This document shows, one piece after another, positions 21,383 through 33,614 of a DNA stretch of 64,000 nt (its first letter is position 1; each line of letters opens with the position of its first letter). This stretch comes from Psilocybe azurescens. Lineage: Eukaryota > Basidiomycota > Agaricomycetes > Agaricales > Agrocybaceae. A program made the position numbers and the translations under genes. Below the pieces are notes generated by a model. It was not told where the DNA came from. It did no database searches and saw only the letters and a program-made list of their open reading frames with translations. The DNA lies in the NCBI GenBank assembly GCA_023853785.1, contig JAJIRX010000831.1, forward strand, positions 41,938 through 105,937, given 5' to 3'.

Positions 21383-22289
21383 GACTTGTGTATGCTACGA
21401 TATTTACAATCAAAAGGAATACGTTCCAGTATTCTTTTCCGTCCTTTGGTGAAAAACTACATCCTTTAACTAAATATTAGTATTCGTACATGCAACGCGT
21501 CTACAAAACGTAATTTCAATCGCGCACCCTTGTTAATGCTGCAGGTTTTGTTCCGATTTCCGCTGACCGTCGGGGGTGCGAATCCCGCAGACAAAAGTTG
21601 GCTCTCTCGAACATCAGTTGTTGCATTAGTTCGACGACCGCTCTACGGATGGTGGATTTAGCTAAGGTAAGATTATTCGTTATCATTTTACTATTCAATT
21701 TCTCTTTCTACAGCTTCCCCCAAACCGTCAGTTGTAGAAAATTCCAGGAGAAGTGTTCGCACCCTAGATTCTACTAAAAGCACTGTAGGCAAGAGTTCAA
21801 GAGTCAAACCCACTGCTTCGGCATCTACAGCCAATGCATAAGAGAAAGAGAGAGCCGGAGAAAGCGTCACCAGCGAAACCTCAAGTGGTAATATTGCGTC
21901 GGGTACTGCCCCTAGCGAAGCATCTACAAGCACGCCAATACCAGTACCAAATGCCACCTCTCTTTCCGCAAAGGCCAAAAATCCATCTCAACGCCTGTGC
22001 GAATTCGTCGCATGATGGATCCGGAACCACTTGCGCCACTACAAGTAACACCTCCACCAGCTGCACCTTCAGAGCCTAATACTGGAATGTCTACAATTGT
22101 TGTCAATCCTCCACGGGCGGTCCAAGGAGTCTTCACCTCCACAGCTTATTAAATTGTATGAAATATTACATGAATCCCCCGCGAAGCAAACACAGTATGA
22201 ATCCGCAGTTACGCCAGTCCAGCAAGGCGTAGAGGACACTTCTTCTACCACAGTTGTACTAATATGTTAATTGAGATTTTTCCGACAAA
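21383..22289 (+). other. Ser/Thr/Pro-rich coding relic
   Basis: After a TTTCTACAG acceptor at about 21715 the plus strand reads SPKPSVVENSRRSVRTLDS, stops, and continues in other frames: SETSSGNIASGTAPSEAS to 22013, then RRMMDPEPLAPLQVTPPP to 22152. The three frames follow one another without overlap, as in a disordered protein region broken by frameshifts. I recognise no family. The first 300 bases are AT-rich, with a B-box-like GGTGCGAATCCC near 21575. Confidence 0.35.
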
Positions 22290-22290
22290 T

Positions 22291-25200
22291 TTATGCCATA
22301 TCGACCTGCCCTTCCTCACCCGTCTGCATCGGATCTGCCTCCAAGTCGTCAATGCCGATCTCAAATTCAAGCATCAGCTGTAAAATATTTGGTAGGCGCA
22401 TTAGCACACAAATGTTTAAAATAAAAGAACAAATACAGACCCTGTCCACTGGTAAAACATGAACAAGACCATCGAATCTTGTCAATGCGAAGTGTGACTT
22501 GATCTGGGCCAATGAAATAATCATTTCTCTGTCGGTTGTTCTGCAAAGGAACCCGCCAAAACTAAATGTTCTGTATGGATCGAGGCGAGCTTCTACAGGT
22601 TCGAGGATCTGCATTATAAAGAAGATATTTCCGGTGTTTTGACCATCTTCCGTGAGGTACCGATACTGAAATATGTCGGAGGCAATTCCAGCTTTGATAG
22701 AGTTATCGGAAGAATTACGATCCTGGAAAATGATAGAACTATTTTTGAACGTCGAGGCCTTGGACGTTCCATAACAGACACCATTACGAGAAACCTCGTT
22801 GAGAAACATGGCTGTTTTCGGCATAGTATCAACATCCGAACTCCGCCCCAAGAATGTCGCAGAGCTGTCTATGGTGATTGACTTCAAGAAGTGCAGCAGT
22901 AGGCTTGGATCGCGAAGTAAATGCCGGTGAGTTAGGATCCAGAATAGAAGCAAGTCGAAAACCTCGAGCATCCTCGAGATCAACCTTGTCCATCACTGAG
23001 ATAAGTTCGTAGACAGCAGTTCTTGATCCATCATCGTCAGCCAGCAGCGCACGTGACGTTTGCACTCCGGGCAGACGTAGTGAGGAGCGTAGATTCGAGT
23101 TTGCCTTGATAACGTGTCAGATAGATGCTGATTGGAGGTTGAAGAATCGGAAATACCTATTTGGGAGTTTGTATTTGTTCTATGAAAAAATTGATATACC
23201 GTTCGTAATGTGGACCGCTGTGGGAATGATTAGGACCAAAGAGTCCTAACATGTCTCCGATATGAAGTGCGGCGTGATGTGCAGGCTTGAGGTTTTGATC
23301 TGGGAAGAGTGTTTTAATGCCTGATATATAGCGAGTCATGTAGTTGTTGTAAGACTGGATCTGATGCTCCGATGTTATGCGCATGTTGGCGATCTGAACC
23401 GCGCTGACAAGGTCCATGAAATGAGCAAGAATGAGCTTCTTACGCTCGGAGCTGTCACTCCAGAGTCGGATGAGAGTGACGGGGAGATGGATTGTGCAAA
23501 TAACTCTCCAATTGTCGGCACTCAATTTTCAGCGTTGCGATGTGCCCCAATTTGGAGGTGCAGGGCTTATCCACGTCGGAAGCACGGTACGACGCATGTC
23601 TTCCCATACAACTTCCATGACATCTTTTCCTAATACATTGCGAGTGCTTCCACCAATACGACGAGTGGTATCTGGGACGAGCGACTGCAGTTCCTGAAAA
23701 GTTTCTTCACTGTCATCAATCTAAAATACGATTTATTATATATAGCAATAGATCAATAATAGAAGAGGAGGACGGACGTACCTTGCTTATAATTTTCTCA
23801 AATAATTGCCGTTTAGCTGTCCTCCTGCCCAAGTCAATTTCACTGTGTTCAATACGTGCCAGGCTACAGATATGGATGAACGCAGCAGTTGATCCCTGTG
23901 TAAATGCTTTTTTCGAGCGTTTTCCTGGTCGTCTGTGCTTAATAGGTGCCGCAGTACTCGACCGATTAATTTGCGATCGACCCCACCTTGTGATGGCAAG
24001 GAAGGAAGTTGAGATTCCATCTGGTCTTCTTCCTCTACATGTTCAGCAACCGAGGGTACAATATGTAGAATATTACGATAACTTGGCCTAGTCCTCTGAA
24101 AATTTTTGTAACTTGTCAGCCGAACTAATCGCGAGTCGCAGAGTGGAAGCACTAACCCAGGATAAAATATTCTTTGCAAGGATCCATTTTGTTCCTACTA
24201 TAATACTGTGGCCTTCCCCTACAATGTTGTTGTCGACACAAATGGTGTAGAGGACAAGGCGTGGGTGCTGAATGAGAACCATAAGTAGGTCAGGTCCATT
24301 TGCGCGAATAAGATCGATACATATCGCGAGTGAACGTAGGTGCTCCTTGGTAGAAAGTCGTTTCTCACCACCATGGGCCGGAGGATCGGACGTGCCATCT
24401 CCTCCCGGATATGTTGTATCAATTTGAAAAATTGAGCGGCAATGATTTTGGAAAAGATTTAGGTCAAGGGCATGCATGGGATCGACGACGGTATATCGAA
24501 CAAGATCCCAGTACGGAAGAACATGAAGTGGAGACCACTTGATCCCAAATGATTCAAAGATGGTTTTGCGCTCATTTTCATTTGATGCGTCTCTCCAAAG
24601 AAGGGCAATGTGTTTGATGTGCTGGAGATTTCGGGCTGGCCATTCTGCTCGGTCACAGACTTCAATGTCATCGATGTCCAAATCGCAAAATGTACAGAAA
24701 TGATGAGATGTCACAGCGCTTAACCCTGTAATTTGACGTGCAGCAGGCATATCGCATATCAGGGGCACTAGAATTGCTTTGACAAGCATACCTAGAAGTT
24801 TTTCTTCTGTGCGTGAAAAGCGAACACCTGTAAACCAGAATTCCAAGAGGTCCTTCATGACCAGTTCGATATATGGGTAGATATCCTCTTTCGAAGGTTT
24901 GTCGGGCCGGGTATAACTCCTGCAACGTACATGTTTTCGTGCAGATATCGCAAATGTTGTGGTAGGTTGAGGAGAACCATCCATATACCCGTTGAGGAGA
25001 CAGTTTGCTTAGCAGTCTTCATATGAAAAGGATTGAAACCGTCAACGGACAGACTGAACACGAGCCTAAGCTCCTCCGTCGGACCAGGGAAAGAAGGCGG
25101 CCCCATCCGCGTCCTTTAAGTCTTTGAATACTTTCGACGACCATATATCATGGATAGGAGCCCTGGACGACTGTGGTTCAATATGCTGCGTTCTTAACAG

Positions 25201-25640
25201 CCTTTCCATCCCTTTCCGAGCCAGTAAACGTCCAATCCACGGTTTCAAATCCTGATGTACATATTTTCGAATAGGTATAACACGAGTTTCGCCATTTCCA
25301 AGCTCTTGCTCTTTCCAGAGAAGTGTATTGCACTCGGCAGATTCCAAAGTACGACGCTTTTTGCAAATCGATATGAATGGATTATCCATATTGTGCGGAC
25401 TGTCCCCTGGAAGATATGGATATAGATGATGACATGAAGGACACACTACGAACTGGCGTGTAACTGGATCGAGACGCGCGATAAGGTCCTGAACGCGGGT
25501 CCTTCGGAGTGAAAAAATATCTCCCTCTGAAGCTCCATTCGCCCGTAGTAGGCTTCTGACACTGCCTAAAAAGACCCGCAATGGACGGCGAGGAACAAAA
25601 AATATATTCTCCATCACAAGAGAAGTAAGCATTGTAACCT
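22291..25640 (-). pseudogene. Tnp2-like transposase, several frameshifts
   Basis: In order on the minus strand: a zinc-binding-like CPSCHHLYPYLPG part (25632-25085); LRLVFSLSVDGFNPFHMK and LNLPQHLRYLHENMY (25080-24905); the core, with LVPLICDMPAARQITGL, FCTFCDLDIDDIE, LHVLPYWDLVRYTVVDPMHALDLNLF and then an IFQID segment (24984-24088). The C-terminal parts are VCTIHLPVTLIRLW-like and LKPAHHAALHIGDMLGLFGP (23525-23157), then 22983-22291. DMPAARQ, FC-x-FCD and VDPMHALDLNLF are strong Tnp2 signatures. Frameshifts fall near 25085 (DG/EELRL) and 24900 (GP/KPSKED); some other breaks may be introns. The protein would cut and move the element; as it stands a single product is unlikely. Confidence 0.8.
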
Positions 25641-25738
25641 TTTGTGTATGACTCCAAAGGGGGAAAAGGTTGGAAGTGGTTTTCTAGCAGATATAAGTTC
25701 AGATTCGCATTTCAACCTGGTCATTGATTGTCTTAGAG

Positions 25739-26278
25739 CTAACCTGTGTTAACAAAAGGTACATCAACTCCACTGTCTCCTCGCTGTCGGGACCACTCAA
25801 CCTCCTTCAAACGTGTCAAATGATTCATTTTTTGTCGAATGAAATCCAACAATTCGCCCGATTGCAAATCGTGATCATGATCGGTACTAGTGGCCTGTAC
25901 ATGTAATGCAAGGCCAAAGTACTCCCATAGCCGGTTCGCAACAAATAAGAATTGTCGGTTGGCTCGGTCGCTGCTAAGTGCATACAAGCCGCGGTTTGCA
26001 TGAAGATGGTCGCTGTCGTTGGGCCATACAAAGGGTCCATGGCCTGCTGGCAAATTGATGAACTTGAAAGGTCGCTGTGAGTGTGATAACGGAAGGGACA
26101 TGAGAGAATCAATGTCATCGTAAGAGTGTTGGATCCAATTGTTGCTACTACTTTGTGGTGCTTGTAGTCGGGTTGCACTGGTAGTAGCGGCTGCATTTGC
26201 CATCATCATAGCCCTATCATCCCTTACATGATTATCACGAGTCGATCGTGACTGAGGATGACCTTCCCCTTCATACAC
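25739..26278 (-). CDS. N-terminal region upstream of the Tnp2 transposase
   Basis: This is a 179-residue frame: an acidic, His/Ser-rich start, then FKFINLPAGHGPFVWPND, a helical RQFLFVANRLWEYFGLAL, and a tail rich in His and Asp. It ends 100 bases before the zinc-binding-like part and in the same orientation, so it is probably the 5' exon of the transposase or a small accessory gene. A plausible intron between 25739 and 25640 was not pinned down. Confidence 0.45.
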   Translation of the reverse strand: MYEGEGHPQSRSTRDNHVRDDRAMMMANAAATTSATRLQAPQSSSNNWIQHSYDDIDSLMSLPLSHSQRPFKFINLPAGHGPFVWPNDSDHLHANRGLYALSSDRANRQFLFVANRLWEYFGLALHVQATSTDHDHDLQSGELLDFIRQKMNHLTRLKEVEWSRQRGDSGVDVPFVNTG

Positions 26279-26442
26279 CCCCCGTAGATGGATTAAATGT
26301 CATGCAGTGGGATTTGCACTTGCATATAACGACCAAAGGTCGCGAACGACCCCTTCGAGCAGCATGCGACGTTCTATCATAGAGAAGGAGGAAATTTGAA
26401 TGATCTCGGAAAAACAGATTGCAAGAATTGATATATATATAA

Positions 26443-28427
26443 CTATCCAATAAGCCTTCCCATAGCCGTCGACACCGATTCACTTTCTAATGTTACCGCA
26501 TTTAAATTTTGATCTTCGGCATGTTCGCCTTCTTCATCCGATATCGCCTCGACTTTGCTCGGCATTCTCTTTTTTTTTTGCATTGCCGTTCCAAGTCTGA
26601 AGTGTAACCCAGCTCGGCTTTCCGTCCGATGGAGTGCAAGACAGGTACCGCGAAGGATCGGTTGGATGTTCAATCATCTCGGAGAATGTACTATACGAAT
26701 GTTTGATATCGTACCAGGCAGGCGCTCCTTTGTTCACCTTCGTGTAAACCCACACCTGTGCATCGTGTAAAGACGTGTCTCTGCTGGGCACCTTATTGAA
26801 TAATACGTCGCCCAATTCAACATCAGTACTCAGTCGAGGAGGACGTGAAATCGGTTCTGTGGACCATAACACAAAATAAGACGAGTGTTTTTCTTCACCA
26901 TTCAGGCCGGTGTATCGGGCGCATCCTCATACGTGATACAGATTTGCTTGCACTGAGTGTGGGGGACGAGAAAACGTTCCTGTTGCGATGGTCAGAACAT
27001 GAAGTGCTAGTGAGAAGGCACACCCCTTACCGACTTAACAGATATTCCTGGGGTTCCTGATCTTGTCGAGGGTGTTTGAGACCGTTGAGAAAGGATGGCA
27101 GACCGCAGAGGGGTTTGAGGTAATTGGGGAGACGTAAAGTCAGACTGCTGAGGTGTTCGAGGGGTGTCCATTGATGTTTGTGGCACGCCTTCAGACGGCT
27201 GCTCACGAGTGGGTTCAGCAACTGAGGGTTGCAGAGTTTCGGTCGTTGTAGATTGCTCCTCAGAAGAAAGCGGGGGTGCGTTGTGGGATGATTGCGAAGC
27301 TTCAGAGGAGACAGGTGCAGGGTCGTCGGCAAAAGATATTGAGTCGAAGAAGGCGGCCGAAAAAGGCGTAGGATTAATAGACACTGCAGCGCGCTCATCG
27401 AGATATGAACTCGGGCTAGATGTCACAAACAGAGGCGTAAGCCACACAATACATACACAGATACAATAATTACTTACGGTGGGGTAACCCGGCGCTCGTA
27501 CGATCCAGCGCTGAGGGAAGGAGATGGTATACGTGGCCTGAAACGTAAGATGTCAGCTCAGTTGTTCGTGCAAAAAATCAATAAACTCATACGGTAATGA
27601 ATTTCTCCTCGGCTGCCCGCGAAGAATGTAGTGTATGCACTCATAGAGGTGTACATAGTCGCATGAACATGGTTCAACTTGCGCAATGGCTGCAATGACA
27701 TTTTCATAGTCAGTTGATTCACCCAAAACCGCGTTCACCACCTTGTCGATAGTGTGGGGATTTGCACGGCTGCAATAATAACGGACAAGAGCACTAAGGC
27801 TTTCCTTCTTGCCTTCCGTATCATCACGATACGGTCTCATTACAAATGGATTACTGTCTTGCCCTTCCTTGCCCTTCCCTCGATCGCTGAATACGCTGGC
27901 GTTCACGTTCCTCCTGCTCGTCTTTTATCTCTTGATTTACCGTCCTGAAAGGAACGAGACCACGATCGACACGATCGATAACCTCGGCTGATTGAATGGC
28001 TGACGACGTCCGCTGTACACTGCGCTCCTGGACTGCTCGAGCTGCCAGAGCTTCATTCTCTAGGTCTCGCGATTGTTGCGCTGGATACTTCAGGATGTAT
28101 CACTCCCTCGTTGGAAAAGATGGAGCTATGAGCAACATTTAGTCATGAAAAAGATAAAAAGATAAATACAGACAGACCTTTCAGGTCCCAGGGAGTCTTC
28201 GTCACCCAAAAGTAGGTCTTTAAAGTTATGTCCAAGAATCTGTCAATTAATCGTTATTCTTTATGCACACCAATATGGATATTCCAAGAACATACGTCGA
28301 TGCCGGCAAGGGTATCAATCTGCTCGAAAGGAGCTCTATTAAAGTGCGCCAGCTTCTTAGGGCCTGGGTTACTGATGTCGGAGGGACTGGAGAAATTCAA
28401 GTCTTGGACATGTATCGTGTCCGCCAT
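26443..28427 (-). CDS. Multi-exon gene of unknown function next to the transposase
   Basis: The ATG at 28427 starts MADTIHVQDLNFSSPSD and KKLAHFNRAPFEQIDTLAGID, followed by a GTATGT...ACAG intron and ILGHNFKDLLLGDEDSLGPE. A basic, Gln/Glu/Arg-rich helix (QEIKDEQEERERQRIQRS, about 27900) leads into SNPFVMRPYRDD and a globular part with VDYENVIAAIAQVE-like helices and LHLYECIHYILRG (27750-27560). After short introns come Ser/Thr/Pro-rich exons (27447-27050). The last part is ELGDVLFNKVPSRDTSL, VWVYTKVNKGAPAWYD and a WVTLQTW segment, closing at 26443. Frame breaks occur near 27870 and at a ten-T run (26570-26579), the latter possibly an error. I recognise no domain. Its position suggests cargo or an accessory gene of the Tnp2 element. 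Confidence 0.55.
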
Positions 28428-28685
28428 ATTGGAATTTATGCTATCACTGCAAACGAGGAACAGTTGTATATATATGCATTCAATATGCGGTGTCTATACA
28501 ATACATGATATGTATTATTGTATTGTGCATCCAGATCTGAGAAGATCTAGATAAGTAGTACAGGCTTTTGTTCAAGGCTTTTGATCAATGCTCATCATCG
28601 GTATGAATCATATGATCATATGTTATAAGGCACAGTACCCAGAGTAAAGGCTTAATCAATCGCAATCAGGATCTTGATCAAGACT
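28428..28685. other. Upstream region of the unknown gene; no other gene
   Basis: This is AT-leaning DNA with small inverted runs (TCATATGATCATATG near 28607) and repeated GATCAAG/TTGATCAA words. It presumably holds the promoter of the minus-strand gene that starts at 28427. Confidence 0.35.
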
Positions 28686-28971
28686 GGGCATCCAGGTGTG
28701 TTCGAATTCGAACATGTGCGTATACGAAGATCATCATCCAGCCATGTGCACAGTTCCACATATCGGGCCGAGCCCTAATATGTGTGTGCCACTAAGCGCT
28801 GGTGGATTAATCGTAGCACGCGATTTGAGCGGACGTGGATCATGGGTCCTCGGGTGGGCATCCAGGCGTGTTCAACTTTATGCATATACGTAGACCGAGC
28901 AATGTACACAGTTGCACACATCGGGCCGAGCCCTTATGTGTGTGTGCCACTAAGCGCTGGTGGATTAATCG
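28686..28971. repeat. Direct tandem duplication, period 170 bp
   Basis: Unit one (28686-28813) and unit two (28856-28971) both begin GGGCATCCAGGnGTGTTC and both end GTGCCACTAAGCGCTGGTGG followed by ATTAATCG. In between they share CACATATCGGGCCGAGCCCT-type sequence with scattered changes and small indels. The 42 bases between the units are unique. Open frames over the region are short and I find no protein family. Confidence 0.8.
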
Positions 28972-30489
28972 AAATCCATGTTGATGGGCTATGGACTGGT
29001 AAATTTATAACATGTGAATTCGAAGAATTGCCAGACCTGGAATTCGCGTACATTATGAGTTCTAGTTCCATCGACAGCGCTGGTTATCGCACGGCAGAGG
29101 ATATAGGACTGTGAAAAGTTCTATATGATCGTGGATGAGCTGCCGCAATTTGAAGCGTAAGGCACAAAGCTTTTGACTGAATTATCCATTAGACATTGTA
29201 CTATGATTTTCAATTAAGGATTCTAAGAACGCACCTGGATCGCCCTGGCCTCTAGACCTGAAGTCATCTCACACACCGATATGGCCAGCAAATTTGATCA
29301 CGGTGTTCAAGGGCGAGGACATTGTGTTTTCAAACGCTTAACATAGCTTCGGTACACCAGACGTATCTAATGAACCTGTATTCAGATACACCATCACAGC
29401 ATTGCAATGTACTTCTACATACCTGTAGCGGCGTCCGTCCTAAATATATCCCTGGTATAAAGTAGCATCAAGCCCACGCGGCCATCCCATGGTCCAGGTG
29501 GTCGACTGGTAGGTTCTGCGCTGAGATTCGAGTGTATGAAGAAATCCTATTGACAGGGAGATGATTTTCCACGTAAGTAAGAGAATCTCACAGTAACAGG
29601 AATATGTACGCGTATGTAGGCAGTTTGGACATACCAAATTTGGATGTCTCAACCGAGTGTCGACGTGTGCCAAAAATCAAGGGTAGAAATGGTTTCTTCG
29701 TGATATCAAACTTCAGGGAGATGATTCAGCGGCGTACGAGAAAACTGGGAGAGAAGGAACGCTAAGGTAAGGCAGAACGATGAGAAAAGAATAGTACATC
29801 ACCACAATTCGACCATTCACAACCAGTGGCCCAACCAAACACGAAGATTGTTTCTCTAGACAGTCGACTATGTCTCTCTTCCTTAGACTACGCCTTTATT
29901 CCTGTTTATGCGCGTGGTACGTCCTGAAATATATGTGGTGTGCATGAAGTGTCCTGTAAAGTATTCGAGTATTCGAGACGTATATAATCAGCTAAAAGTT
30001 GTATTCTCAAATTTTACACGGCCCAACCCGGCATGTGATCTGTTCCCTACCCCCGTCTCTCTTTACCTCAACCTTGCCTGCCTTGCCTTAGGCCTTTCCT
30101 TCCTTCCGGCCTTCCATTTACTTATTAGATCCAGCCTTTATTCCCTCTGTTTATTGTTCAACCGTTCTGAGGACGAAGTACAACTGGACACACCTCCGCA
30201 ACGCCTAAGACTCCTCAAGACGACTATATCGAATCCCTTCAAGACGTTTAAATATCGAGGTGCGAGGTATAGTGTTTATTATGTCAACTAATACACCTCA
30301 ATGCGTAGGAAATGGATGGGTCCTTTACACCGACGACGGCTTTCAGCAGCGGATCCAAGTCCACGACGGCTTTCCGCAGCGGATCCAAGTCACTCTCATG
30401 CGTTATTCAATGTCGAACATGACCGTGCCAGCTATATATTCAAGAGATTTCTGCGGGAATTGGGAAACAAGCTGAGTGCATTCCGTTGG
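28972..30489. other. No gene recognised
   Basis: Open frames are short on both strands. A minus-strand frame at 29440-29673 and a plus frame at 29908-30291 have no motifs. At 30330-30390 a 30-base unit (CCACGACGGCTTTCnGCAGC...) is directly repeated. Confidence 0.4.
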
Positions 30490-31340
30490 TTATACATGAG
30501 ACTTACGCAGTTGATTGCAGCCACCAACCCAACCAAAGCGCACATACGCTCTAGGCCGATATTGGGATCGTGTCACGGCAGGAGGAGCTGCATCGGAGGA
30601 AGAATACCAACCTTCCTTAATGCCAGCTGTAATGCCAGTTATAGAGGGTTTTGGACTGTAGAAGGTTCTGAAGGAAAGTTTCAACAAGGTGAGTGAAACG
30701 TTTGTTCTACACGAATCACGAAACTTACAAGGGCGACTGAAGTCACAGATCCAATAAAGTACGCCATTGCTATCGTGCCTGCACAGTCGAATAAAGCAGT
30801 ACATCGAACGAATTACATGATTACATGCTTCGGTCGATATAAAGGTAGTGCCATGGCAGGCAGAACCACATCATCAGAGGAACGGGGGAACGCCAATTTG
30901 TCTCACCGAAAGGGCGCCCAAGCCAGCTATATGGGATTCTGTAAGAAATGGTCAACAAGCTGAGTATTCACACCTTTACGTGAATTACGAACTCACGCGA
31001 GGCGACTGAAGTTGCAGATCCAACCAAGTACGCTATTGGCATTCTGCCTACGAAGCCCATTCAAGCCAGAAATCCATTCAAGTACGGCTATACGCGTTGG
31101 ATGTATATTGGGGTCGTGCCCCGGCAAGTGAAACCAGTGCGCATGTATCATCGGAGGACGAGCAATTTGCCTTACGAACTCGCGATCGGCCATTCCAGCG
31201 ATATTGTTCGTTATATATAAAACTTATGCACTCACCTGAAACCAATATTCTCCCAGGTGCGCCCTATCCACAAGTGCAGTTAATAGGCCGATATAAGGGG
31301 CGATACGTTGGCAGGCGGAACCACTGTTATTGCTTGCAGG
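30490..31340 (+). repeat. Four diverged direct repeats, about 180-285 bp apart
   Basis: The phrase CGATAT followed by a short G-rich and GTGCC segment and then GGCAGG/GGCAAG occurs near 30552, 30836, 31103 (as TATATTGGGG) and 31281. In the first three units it is followed by CATCnGAGGA. Between them other phrases repeat, such as GATCCAACCAAGTACGC (30749, 31020) and GCGACTGAAG (30735, 31000). The plus strand reads GRYWDRVTAGGAASEEE in unit one and GRYKGSAMAGRTTSSEE in unit two, so the units may once have been coding. Sequence divergence is high, so these are old duplications. Confidence 0.65.
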
Positions 31341-32077
31341 GTATCCTTTCGAGTACGTCCTAGTAACATTAAGCCCAATGTCCATTGATTTTTACTTTTC
31401 TTCTCGCCGACGTACAGCAGTTTTCATGTGAGCTTAAAATGCCCGGCTATATACTGCGGTAAGACGTTTTAAGTGCGTGGATTTACTTTGCTGGCGAGAA
31501 ATGCATGTGCCAACGCTGCAGGCGTCTTCATTTTGGTGAGGAAACTGCTTCAACTGTTGAGAGTCTAAGCAATCTTACCGCTAGGGCCTATCCTTAGAAT
31601 CTCGAGCAGGAGGAAATAAGTTATATCCTATGCTTGAGGGATCTGTTATCCTGCCCTTTCACCTGCTGTGCGTTGACGTTGTCCATGTCTCTTGCAGGGA
31701 AATGTGATAGCTGAAGGAGTTATGATACTGGCGTTTTATCATTTGTACGTTGACGTTGTCTATTTATTGCTTCTGCCCTTTACTGTTCAAAGTACAACCT
31801 TTGTCTCATAGAAATTCTTTTCAACTCACGCATTGTGTCTGTCCAGGACCTTCTATTCATTTGCCAAATTCTACAGGTCATTGCCCAGGTTAACGCTTGA
31901 GTGTTCATTGAAACATTGAGTATACTCTCGCCTCGAGTAGTTCTGGCCTTGAGTATGTTTTTTTTAAAATTGTGTACGTTAGTTCGTTCGGAACGGAAAC
32001 TCACTATCACTGTTCATGGCAGGAAGTCCCGGATCTGCGCTGGCACTATCGATATCGCAGTCCGCTTGTCACAGAAA

Positions 32078-33443
32078 ATGTCCGATTTTCAAGCGTTCTT
32101 TCTCACACACTCACCTCAACACCTACCATCGCGAAATGAACATCAGTCAAAGTACGTCGACTCGACTGATAGCTCTTATTTTGCTATTTTTACTCATGCA
32201 GGTCACCAGCGGCTCTCGTCATTATCATTTGTGCTCATTGCACCACCCTGGTTGCCACATCATTTCGTCTTGTATATCGTCGAGCCTATTATTTCATATG
32301 GTTCGACGATGCTTTCGCAGGTATTGCGGCAGCGTCTGAAGCTGTCCTTTTAATCAGAATAGTTATTTTTGGTGAGTCGCATACACAGCTTATTTTACAA
32401 TCGCTTTTCAATTGACAGTTCCAACTTTAGCTACAGACCATCAATACCGTATTGAATTGGCATTTGCAATTTTCGCTATCTGGTGAGCCGTGAATACATC
32501 AGTTTGGCATAACCTTGAGCTTAACATAACTACATCTACAGGGCCTCACGAGCAAGCATGCTCATGGCCCCAACCCGCCTCGCGAAAGGACTCAAAGCCA
32601 CTAGTTCAACAGGCCTGGTTTATTGCATTTGTTATCCTTGTGATTGGCGTGTTCTATAGTGTACTCGCCTCCACCATATGCTCTATAGCGCCATCATGCA
32701 CGGACACCTCACTCTGTGTCTGTTACCCCCGCATTCTTTGTTGATTTCTGCCTTGATTAGTAAGCATGACATTTTCAAGTCAGTCGACTTTCAACAATAT
32801 TAACTATACGGTCACATATGTTGTAGCTGAACTCGTCGTCGACATTTGTTTATTTCATCATACCTGGCTCATATTGGTTCACGGCGCTCGCGCCCCATTT
32901 CGAACCATGGACCCCCGTCTGCGCCTTGTGGTATTGGGATTTTTTAGCAACGTCATCATACTTGTGAGCAGTGGTGTCTATCTGGCCATATATATGGCAC
33001 CGGCTATGCAAGACCCTCGAATATTCGTGTACCTTGTGAATTCAGTGGTAAGTCTATGTCGTTATTCATTCATTTGATACTTTGGACTAAAGCGAATTAC
33101 ATTCCTAGGCAATTTCCTCGGTCCTGACATTGAATGTATCTATCATCATTGGTTTTTTTTGTCATCGTTTCCCCCTGCAAAACATGGATTCGAATACAGC
33201 AACGAGAGCACGTAACTCGATGCCTTTAGAAATTGTTACTGCTCCTTCAGCCGATCGCTCCAGATTTACAACGTTAACAGAAGATGATGGCAGCCGGGCA
33301 TGGGACAGTTTTACGACCGATCCAATATTTTCGGCGTCTAGACAAACTGCTACGTCTGTACCCACTGCTACTGGTAGTAGTATCTCAGTTGGGTTCAACA
33401 GAAGTATATCAGCGGGGTTCGACAGTGTTTCTACTTATAATTA
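32078..33443 (+). pseudogene. Seven-helix membrane protein, one frameshift
   Basis: Spliced exons 32078-32151, 32202-32371, 32419-32482 and 32542 onward join in frame: MSDFQAFFLTHSPQHLPS, helix 1 AALVIIICAHCTTLVA, the fungal SFRLVYRRAYYFIWFDDA loop, helix 2, RIELAFAIFAIW and SRASMLMAPTRLAKGLK. At about 32600-32612 the frame slips by one base. The next helix (FIAFVILVIGVFYSVLAS) is in the other frame, and the first frame hits TAG. After a further intron come VVAELVVDICLFHH, LVVLGFFSNVIILVSSG and, after intron 33048-33108, AISSVLTLNVSIIIGFFC. The gene ends in a Ser/Thr-rich cytosolic tail and TAA-like closure at 33443. The RLVYRR-x-WFDDA pattern matches a large fungal family of orphan seven-helix proteins of unknown ligand. 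Confidence 0.65.
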
Positions 33444-33614
33444 GGTCGTTTTTCAATCTGTTATGTGTAGCGTTCCATTCTCCATTTAAATGTCTTCTTT
33501 TGCCCTTAAACTGTTATGGTCACAGGTTAGATTCCGGAATAAAATACATTTGAATGTAACACGGTTCCTGCCAGAAATGCAAAAAGTCTTCCTTTGCATA
33601 TATATTTTAATGGC

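Larger units (their letters stand above)
22290..26278 (-). mobile_element. Tnp2 (CACTA/Plavaka-like) DNA transposon
   Basis: A long minus-strand gene with a Tnp2-type transposase core occupies the interval. Plavaka is the agaricomycete CACTA lineage with this architecture. I could not identify terminal inverted repeats or target duplications, so the ends given are the coding limits. The gene at 26443-28427 is on the same strand and could be a second gene of the same element. Confidence 0.75.
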
